Source of the DNA: Pseudobutyrivibrio ruminis AD2017
GTDB lineage: Bacteria > Bacillota > Clostridia > Lachnospirales > Lachnospiraceae
Length of the DNA stretch: 44,490 bases
Assembly: GCF_000424305.1 (NCBI RefSeq)
Contig: NZ_AUJQ01000014.1
Span: forward strand, 1-44,490
Direction of reading: 5' to 3'
Below the pieces are notes generated by a model that did not search any database, had not been told where the DNA came from, and saw only the letters and a list, made by a program, of their open reading frames with translations. A program made the position numbers and the translations under genes. Positions 39,180-44,490 of the stretch are shown one piece after another. The first letter of the stretch is position 1, and each line of letters opens with the position of its first letter.

Positions 39180-39506
39180 ATGGAACTTAATAATACAATC
39201 ATAGCAGTAGATTTTGATGATACATTATGTTTTTCAAATTGGCCTAGCCTTGGCGCACCTAATCTTCCGCTAATCAATTATCTGCAAAAACAAAAAAGCG
39301 CTGGCAGCAAAATAATCTTATGGACCTGCAGGGCCGGGAAACCTTTAGAAGATGCCATCGAATGGTGCAAACACTATGGTCTTTTCTTTGATGCCATCAA
39401 TGATAATCTTCCAGAAATAGTAGAGCTTTACGGAAACAACAGCAGAAAAATCACTTGCGACATATATATTGATGATAGAAACATGAAGCTGGACGAAATG
39501 ATATGA
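39180..39506 (+). CDS. Small HAD-like hydrolase
   Basis: A 108-aa protein. AVDFDDTLCFSNWP is the HAD motif I (DxDxT); KIILWTCRAG gives motif II; the ending CDIYIDDRN supplies the acidic motif IV. The cap is minimal and the length fits phage- and cassette-borne HAD phosphatases. GGAGG precedes the ATG. The stop overlaps the next start (ATGA), so translation of the two is coupled. SOS control is inferred from the LexA box upstream. Confidence 0.8.
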   Translation: MELNNTIIAVDFDDTLCFSNWPSLGAPNLPLINYLQKQKSAGSKIILWTCRAGKPLEDAIEWCKHYGLFFDAINDNLPEIVELYGNNSRKITCDIYIDDRNMKLDEMI

Positions 39507-39730
39507 TTGCAGATAAATACAAAAAAGTGTATGAAAAAGGCAAGCCTGCGCATGCACCTTTTGATGATTTTTCCATCAAACATCCACCAATGGATTTAAC
39601 CAGACGTGCCAAAATATTCAGCCCTTTCGATGCGCTAAAAGGATTCAATGACGAAATCGAAGATACCGAGCTGTCTTTTGAAACTAGCTATTCTGACTTA
39701 GAACATATACCTGCAGAAGAATACCCATAG
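39503..39730 (+). CDS. Small protein of an SOS cassette, possibly YolD-like
   Basis: A 75-aa protein: MIADKYKKVYEKGKPAHAPF, HPPMDLTRRAKIFSPFDALK, then GFNDEIEDTELSF. The RAKIFSPFDALKGF stretch resembles YolD-like proteins, which often accompany translesion polymerases (UvrX/DinP) in LexA-controlled cassettes. Translation is coupled to the HAD gene by ATGA overlap, and SRAP follows 9 nt later. The YolD assignment is from memory of the motif and is moderate. Confidence 0.6.
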   Translation: MIADKYKKVYEKGKPAHAPFDDFSIKHPPMDLTRRAKIFSPFDALKGFNDEIEDTELSFETSYSDLEHIPAEEYP

Positions 39731-39739
39731 GCGAATGCC

Positions 39740-40363
39740 ATGTGTACCAGATATGCCTTTGATATAACTCAACCAGAACTAAAAGAAATAATAGATATTG
39801 CAAAAAACTCTGCCCTCACGGCCAAATTTGTGGACACTCATGCCAGACCTCTCACTACAGATGGTGAAGTCCGCCCTACAGACATAGTCCCAGTAATCGC
39901 GCCTAATTCAAAAGGAGAAAAATGTATATTTCCTATGCAGTGGGGATTCACCGCCAGAGATAATAAGAGAACCTTATTCAACGCAAGACTGGAGACCGCC
40001 AGCGAAAAACCTACATTCAAATCTTCCTGGCAGTCACACCGCTGCATCATCCCTGCTTCCCACTACTACGAGTGGGAGCACTTCAAAAGCCCTAATGGAA
40101 AGGTAAAGACTGGGGACAAATACGCCATTCAGCCAACTGGCTGCGCCACCACCTGGCTATGTGGTTTGTATCGCATCGAAGATGGCTATCCTGTCTTCGT
40201 AGTCCTCACTAAAGAACCCACTGAAGACTTGGCCAAAATCCACGATAGAATGCCACTTATGCTCCCTAAAGAAAAAATAAATGATTGGATTAATCCATCC
40301 TCAAATCCAGCAGACTTGATACAATTTGCCTTATCAGACACCGTTGCCGAACCTGTAAATTAG
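39740..40363 (+). CDS. SOS response-associated peptidase (SRAP, YedK/HMCES family)
   Basis: A 207-aa protein. The mature N-terminus begins with Cys2 (MCTRYAFD), the catalytic residue that crosslinks to abasic DNA. ARPLTTDGEVRPTD, QWGFTAR, NARLETASEKPTF, RCIIPASHYYEW, and KIHDRMPLML (His of the active site) complete the SRAP signature. It is the third gene of a LexA-box operon with a HAD hydrolase and a YolD-like protein. The role is protection of abasic sites in single-stranded DNA. Confidence 0.93.
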   Translation: MCTRYAFDITQPELKEIIDIAKNSALTAKFVDTHARPLTTDGEVRPTDIVPVIAPNSKGEKCIFPMQWGFTARDNKRTLFNARLETASEKPTFKSSWQSHRCIIPASHYYEWEHFKSPNGKVKTGDKYAIQPTGCATTWLCGLYRIEDGYPVFVVLTKEPTEDLAKIHDRMPLMLPKEKINDWINPSSNPADLIQFALSDTVAEPVN

Positions 40364-40450
40364 CATTCCGTTTAGTTATTCTTGTTCCAATTTTCAGCTA
40401 CTTTAAAAATATCTGTCAAACTCCGCCTGCGCCGATATTCAAAACGTAAT

Positions 40451-41713
40451 TTATGCAAAAACTAAATAAATAATCACTGAAACAACTGTACTTGTTAATC
40501 CTACAATTGCTTCAAAAGCAATTAATTTCATTCGCTCAGAGATATTCATATTCACTGCGCCACCAGTTGCATGGAAGAATGAACCATGTGGAAGTGAATC
40601 GATAACTGTCGCACCTGCATGAATCATCGCACCTGAAGCTAAAGCATCAACTCCCTCGGCTGTAAGAACAGATGAGAATGTCTGAGATGCAACTGTTGCA
40701 CCAGCTGTAGTAGATGCTGTAGCGCCCGCCATCAAAATACCTGCAATAGGAGCAAGCAAGAATGCTGGCATGTTGAACATGTTAAGTAAGCTAACAACGT
40801 CTTGCTGCAATGCCGATGCTTTAATAATTCCAGCGATTGTACCTGTACCTAAAAGAAGGATTGATACACCTGTAACCTTGCTTAAACCAAACTCTGAAAA
40901 GCTGCCGAACTGCTTAACGTTTCCTGTAGCGATTGTACATACTAATCCACCTATTGGTAAGGCAATCATTGGGTCGATTGCAATATCAGCAATTGGTCTT
41001 AACGCCAAAAGAATAATAACCACTGCAGGTCCTACAATAGACTTTAAAAATGATGGCAATTCCTTTGATTCAGATTTTTCCAAATCTGTGTCTAATACTT
41101 CCAACCCCTTCTTTTTAGAAAGGAAATTTGCAAGAATAACTGTAGTGATTAATGCACAGATGGCTGGAACGATGTTTCTTACCATAAGTGATGTCAAATC
41201 AACTCCGAATGACTCTGATACTGCGATAGTGTTAGGGTTTGGAGATATAATATTTCCAGCTTTTCCACCGCCGATCATGGCAATCAACAACGATTGCTTG
41301 TTGTATCCTGCTTCTTTACCGATGGCAAGAGCGATAGGTGCAACTGTGATTACAGAAATATCTACAAACACACCTACAGCACAAATAATCATTGTGGCAA
41401 CAGCAACTGCAAATAATGCTCGCTTGCTGCCCATTTTTTTGACGATTACCTGGGCGATTTTCTCTGCAGCGCCAGTCTTTATAAGTGCACCAGCCAATAT
41501 ACCAGATGTCATGATTCTAAGCACTGATGTAATCATGCTACCTGCGCCATCCATCATTGTTGATACGGTAAGCGCCAGGTCTCCGTATGAACCGATAACT
41601 CCACCAACCAAAGCTCCAATGATTAAGCTGTATGCTGGGTGAAATTTCTTGACTATCAATATGATTGCAAGAACCATTCCAATTATGGCTCCAATTGTGG
41701 TAAATTCGTACAT
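40451..41713 (-). CDS. GntP-family permease (gluconate/glycerate type)
   Basis: A 420-aa protein with about 12 hydrophobic segments and GntP family motifs: GAIIGMVLAIILIVKKFHPA (early helix), GGGKAGNIISPNPNTIA, and MIHAGATVIDSLPHGSFFHATGG near the C-terminus. The family imports gluconate and related sugar acids by proton symport. It follows the glycerate kinase gene by 13 nt, so glycerate or a hexarate degradation product is the likely substrate. Divergent CdaR regulator supports this. Confidence 0.9.
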   Translation of the reverse strand: MYEFTTIGAIIGMVLAIILIVKKFHPAYSLIIGALVGGVIGSYGDLALTVSTMMDGAGSMITSVLRIMTSGILAGALIKTGAAEKIAQVIVKKMGSKRALFAVAVATMIICAVGVFVDISVITVAPIALAIGKEAGYNKQSLLIAMIGGGKAGNIISPNPNTIAVSESFGVDLTSLMVRNIVPAICALITTVILANFLSKKKGLEVLDTDLEKSESKELPSFLKSIVGPAVVIILLALRPIADIAIDPMIALPIGGLVCTIATGNVKQFGSFSEFGLSKVTGVSILLLGTGTIAGIIKASALQQDVVSLLNMFNMPAFLLAPIAGILMAGATASTTAGATVASQTFSSVLTAEGVDALASGAMIHAGATVIDSLPHGSFFHATGGAVNMNISERMKLIAFEAIVGLTSTVVSVIIYLVFA

Positions 41714-41726
41714 TTCATTCTCTCCT

Positions 41727-42863
41727 CTATCTTGTCATCAACAGTCTCATTGCCTGCTCGGCAGCTGCTGACAAATTATATTTAGCATTAACTGTATTCA
41801 TGGCCTCATCCAATGTAGTAACACCTCTTACGATTGGGAAGAAGGCATCTATTCCGTTTTTATTACATTCAGTTGCTTCTTTTGTCACACCACCTGCAAA
41901 GCCGATTACAGTTTTGTTATATTTCTTTGCTAATTTTGCTACACCGATTGGTGCCTTTCCCATAGCAGTCTGGAAATCAAGCATTCCCTCGCCAGTGATT
42001 ACGATATCCGCCTCTTTTATGTAATCCTCTAATCTAGTTTCTTCTAAAACTATCTTTATACCAGATTCAAGCTTAGCGTTAGTGAATGTCATAAAGGCAA
42101 ATCCCATTCCGCCTGCAGCGCCTGTTCCAGGGTACTTTGGATCAGCGTGTGGATATTTTTCTCTAGCTGTTGCAGCATAATAATTTAACCATTTATCCAT
42201 ATCCATAATCATGGAAGGTGTTGCGCCCTTCTGTGGACCATAAACTGCACTACATCCTTCTGTACCGCAAAGAGGATTTGTTACGTCGCAGGCAACCATG
42301 AATTTGCACTCTTTAAGCTCAGGGATAACATAGTCATCTGTAATTCTTTCTAATTCTTTTAATCCCTTAGCGCCAAATGGAATCTGTTTTCCAGATGCAT
42401 CTAAAAATCCATAGCCTAAGGCCTGCAACATTCCAACGCCACCATCGTTTGTTGCACTTCCTCCGATTCCCACGATAAATCTGCGGCAGCCCTTACCGAT
42501 TGCATCTTTGATTACCTCGCCAACGCCGTAGGTTGTAGCATCCAATGGATTTAAATCCTTCTTTTCAACAAGTGTAATGCCCGCAGCTCCACTCATTTCG
42601 ATGACTGCTGTCATTGATTCTTTTATAATTCCGTAAACACAATTAACTGGAGCACCTAATGGTCCCGTTACAAGAACTTCATGTCTTTCACCGTTCATTC
42701 CTTCGATAAGGGCCTCTACTGTTCCTTCGCCACCATCAGCTAGCGGTCTGACAACAACTTCAACATCCCTGTTAGCTCTCTTAAATCCTTCGGCAACAGC
42801 TTGACCTGCTTCAATCGAAGTCATGCTACCTTTAAATGAATCTATGGCAGTTACTACCTTCAT
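41727..42863 (-). CDS. Glycerate 2-kinase (GarK/GlxK family)
   Basis: A 378-aa protein. MKVVTAIDSFKGSMTS is the family start; VRPLADGGEGTVEAL, FIVGIGGSATNDGGVGMLQA, GTGAAGGMGFAF and DIVITGEGMLDFQTAMGKAP are its conserved blocks, and the length equals the family's. It phosphorylates D-glycerate to 2-phosphoglycerate, the last step of glucarate/galactarate degradation in GarK. It is cotranscribed with the permease and divergent from CdaR. Confidence 0.93.
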   Translation of the reverse strand: MKVVTAIDSFKGSMTSIEAGQAVAEGFKRANRDVEVVVRPLADGGEGTVEALIEGMNGERHEVLVTGPLGAPVNCVYGIIKESMTAVIEMSGAAGITLVEKKDLNPLDATTYGVGEVIKDAIGKGCRRFIVGIGGSATNDGGVGMLQALGYGFLDASGKQIPFGAKGLKELERITDDYVIPELKECKFMVACDVTNPLCGTEGCSAVYGPQKGATPSMIMDMDKWLNYYAATAREKYPHADPKYPGTGAAGGMGFAFMTFTNAKLESGIKIVLEETRLEDYIKEADIVITGEGMLDFQTAMGKAPIGVAKLAKKYNKTVIGFAGGVTKEATECNKNGIDAFFPIVRGVTTLDEAMNTVNAKYNLSAAAEQAMRLLMTR

Positions 42864-42921
42864 AAGTAATCTCCTCTCTCTACGTTATTTCTTTAATTTA
42901 AAAATATTTTACATATAATGT

Positions 42922-42989
42922 ATTTAAATTTAAATGTTACCTGTACCATCTTTACGGATGTTTAGTTTTATATTATGTTATATATAACA
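42922..42989. promoter_or_regulatory. Palindromes in the glycerate kinase/CdaR intergenic region
   Basis: Two perfect 14-bp palindromes lie between the divergent genes: ATTTAAATTTAAAT (42922-42935) and TGTTATATATAACA (42976-42989). Their A/T-only composition makes them weak evidence, but their position suits CdaR binding sites. Confidence 0.35.
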
Positions 42990-43014
42990 CTTTTGACAAA
43001 AAGAGGAGTCCATT

Positions 43015-44121
43015 ATGATTAATTCCATTTCCAAAATCCTGGCCCAGGAAATCGTAGATACCATCCATGATGTTTGTGGATATAACGTCAATTTCATTAA
43101 CACCAAGGGCATAATCTATGCTTCCAACGACTATAGTCGCCTGGATACATATCATGAAATAGGCCGTCAGGTAGCTTTGACCGGCGAGACTATCGAAGTT
43201 CTATCAGATGAGCAATATCCTGGCACCAATAAAGGCATTAATATTCCTATTTATTATCATAAAAGAATTATCGCTGTAGTTGGTATCACTGGAAATCCTG
43301 TAGAGGTAAGAAGATTCGCCCACTTAGCTGAACGAATCGCCATTTTATTACTTCACGAGCAGGAGCTTGACATGGTTCATCGAACACTGGAGGAGAAGAA
43401 ACAATATTTAATGCACTCTATTCTTTATTGTGAATTTGATAACCCTGAATATTTTGATGAATGCTTAACCGAATTTAAAATAGACAAAACAAAAGATTAC
43501 CGAATCGTTTCTATAGAAGTTAACAACAGATATAATCTACTTAACAAATCACTAATGGACCAGGATATAGAAACGTTATTTAGTCAGATTCAAAATGGAT
43601 TATATGTATATATTTATCCAAATGAATTTATTGGTCTTATTTGCGATGAGTCATTTAAACATGATGAATATACCCTGAAGACTTTTGCAAACCTCCACTC
43701 AGGAATTGTAAAAACAGCTGTGGGCAAAGCAATGCCTCTTTACAAGTGTAATGAATCCTATTCTTCCACTAAAATAGCTTTAAAATCATTAAATACGATG
43801 CACAATTTGCACACGGGGGGCGACAATCAGACTATCGATTACATTGTATTTGACGATTTGACAATAGAACTGTTCTTTTCATCTATTCCTGCAAATATAA
43901 GAAGTGAGTTTAATAATAAAGTCATCGGAAAATTGGATGAAAACGACCGTATATTCTTAAAAAGCTATTACGACAATGATATGTCTCTCCAAAAAACCGC
44001 TGACGCGTTATTCCTACACAAAAACACTGTCCAACAACGCCTAAATAAAATAATGACAAAGACCAACTACAACCCTCGCAATTTTAGAGATGCTGTTATC
44101 TTGTATTTGGCATTGTATTAA
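43015..44121 (+). CDS. cdaR: CdaR-type sugar diacid regulator
   Basis: A 368-aa protein. ISKILAQEIVDTIHDVCGYN, VNFINTKGIIYASND, and the R-x-G-x-x-H-EIGRQV region form the sugar-diacid recognition domain of CdaR. The middle (VSIEVNNRYNLL) is the degenerate GGDEF-like linker. The C-terminus (DNDMSLQKTADALFLHKNTV, QQRLNKIMTKTNYN) is the PucR-type HTH. In E. coli CdaR activates glucarate/galactarate/glycerate genes; here it is divergent from glycerate kinase-GntP, its probable targets. GAGGAG precedes the ATG. Confidence 0.9.
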   Translation: MINSISKILAQEIVDTIHDVCGYNVNFINTKGIIYASNDYSRLDTYHEIGRQVALTGETIEVLSDEQYPGTNKGINIPIYYHKRIIAVVGITGNPVEVRRFAHLAERIAILLLHEQELDMVHRTLEEKKQYLMHSILYCEFDNPEYFDECLTEFKIDKTKDYRIVSIEVNNRYNLLNKSLMDQDIETLFSQIQNGLYVYIYPNEFIGLICDESFKHDEYTLKTFANLHSGIVKTAVGKAMPLYKCNESYSSTKIALKSLNTMHNLHTGGDNQTIDYIVFDDLTIELFFSSIPANIRSEFNNKVIGKLDENDRIFLKSYYDNDMSLQKTADALFLHKNTVQQRLNKIMTKTNYNPRNFRDAVILYLALY

Positions 44122-44125
44122 AAAA

Positions 44126-44152
44126 AGCACTGAATCAATATGATTCAGTGCT
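44126..44152. terminator. Hairpin after cdaR with IS inserted at its 3' side
   Basis: The perfect 11-bp stem AGCACTGAATC-AATAT-GATTCAGTGCT is preceded by a run of A directly at the cdaR stop. It looks like an intrinsic terminator, but the T-run expected after it is absent because IS sequence starts immediately afterwards. Confidence 0.6.
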
Positions 44153-44490
44153 CAGAGTGTAGACAAAGTGTCGCGGCTTTCGTCGCGACCTTTTCTTTTT
44201 AATAAGGAGGAACTGGAGTCAGCGGACTCCAGTTCTTTCATTTTTAGGCTAACTAAAAGCTGAGAAATCCTTGATTTTCCAAGCTTTCTCACCTCTTTTT
44301 TGGTATAATAAATGTATCAAAACAAGGGGTTAGAATAATGATTACAGAACAAAATGAGAAGGCTAGAAAGCAGATTGAATTTGTATGTACTGATGACTTG
44401 GTTCCCCAGGATCATCTTCTAAGAATCATAGATAAAGCCATTGATTGGTCTTTTATTTATGATTTAGTCAGAGATAAATATTCTCCTGAT
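44153..44490 (+). mobile_element. Right IS1182-type element end (5' part of the element)
   Basis: Inverted copy of 1-337. It carries the same hairpins (GTCGCG/CGCGAC, ACTGGAGTC/GACTCCAGT), the extended -10 TGG-TATAAT (44301-44309) and the transposase start. The first hairpin plus CTTTTCTTTT probably stops read-through from flanking genes. Confidence 0.85.
44338..44490 (+). CDS. IS1182 family transposase, N-terminal fragment (runs off window)
   Basis: ATG at 44338 begins MITEQNEKARKQIEFVCTDD and continues to the window end (51 codons), identical to the fragment at 1-153. It belongs to the DUF772/DDE group of IS1182 transposases. An AGGGG-like site lies 9-12 nt upstream of the ATG. Confidence 0.8.
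   Translation, partial: MITEQNEKARKQIEFVCTDDLVPQDHLLRIIDKAIDWSFIYDLVRDKYSPD

Noticed and set aside
40770-41642. A 290-codon plus-strand open frame
   Set aside because: It is the antisense shadow of the GntP permease gene, which has all family motifs; the shadow has no ribosome binding site and no recognisable domain.

Overview
The window looks like a chromosomal stretch of a low-GC Firmicute. Gene content points to Lachnospiraceae, possibly Butyrivibrio/Pseudobutyrivibrio: a DUF4298 protein, an AmmeMemoRadiSam cluster, a CstA carrier paired with a LytTR regulator, a CdaR-glycerate kinase-GntP cluster, and strong GGAGG ribosome binding sites. The lineage is inferred from gene content only. 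Both window ends are the same IS1182-type element in opposite orientation: positions 1-344 are the reverse complement of 44147-44490, and each end carries the first 51 codons of the transposase. This looks like a stretch bounded by two IS copies, or a contig that broke at them.

Left region (about 0.4-9.4 kb): a defence-like accessory island, almost all on the minus strand. In transcription order it holds a DUF4143 ATPase preceded by four 33-bp-spaced repeats; a small serine recombinase, a GIY-YIG protein and AbiH in one apparent operon; a leader with an intrinsic terminator; a RecB-like plus DEDDh double-nuclease fusion; a frameshifted WYL-regulator remnant; a beta-CASP metallo-beta-lactamase protein; a Zn-Cys/PD-(D/E)xK protein; and an HExxH fragment. 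The most interesting part is directly upstream of the recombinase. A perfect 13-bp inverted repeat (7721-7733 / 7853-7865) encloses a segment with an extended -10 promoter pointing at the recombinase-GIY-YIG-abiH genes. This is the layout expected of an invertible promoter (phase switch) controlling an anti-phage operon.

Middle region (9.5-30.6 kb): mainly housekeeping and metabolic genes. They are a YbaK-type deacylase, an XRE regulator with a membrane partner, a divergent TetR / TIM-barrel epimerase pair, an orphan Phd antitoxin, a PPOX-family protein, the AmmeMemoRadiSam pair, a MetE-like methyltransferase with divergent LysR, MazG, tRNA-Pro(CGG), a flavodoxin lipoprotein, a MIF-like tautomerase, a CstA carrier under a one-component 5TM-LytTR regulator, a beta-helix protein, and a MerR regulator divergent from a secreted type B carboxylesterase. 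Two kinds of unusual repeat lie here: a 268-bp direct repeat (two copies, about 93% identical, no indels) around the TetR-antitoxin block, and an array of alternating CACTTAAC/GTTAAGTG sites with near-constant spacing, which recurs at 35.9 kb.

Right region (30.6-44.1 kb): a large SNF2-type helicase with a HARP-like N-terminus, several broken genes (an XRE paralogue that lost its HTH, a DUF234-type ATPase remnant, an internally deleted methyltransferase), small conserved proteins, a DUF4230 protein with a membrane partner, a LexA-box-controlled HAD / small protein / SRAP operon, and a glycerate kinase-GntP operon divergent from a CdaR-type regulator. Broken genes cluster around the repeat elements and the defence-type genes, so the accessory parts appear to have been rearranged repeatedly.
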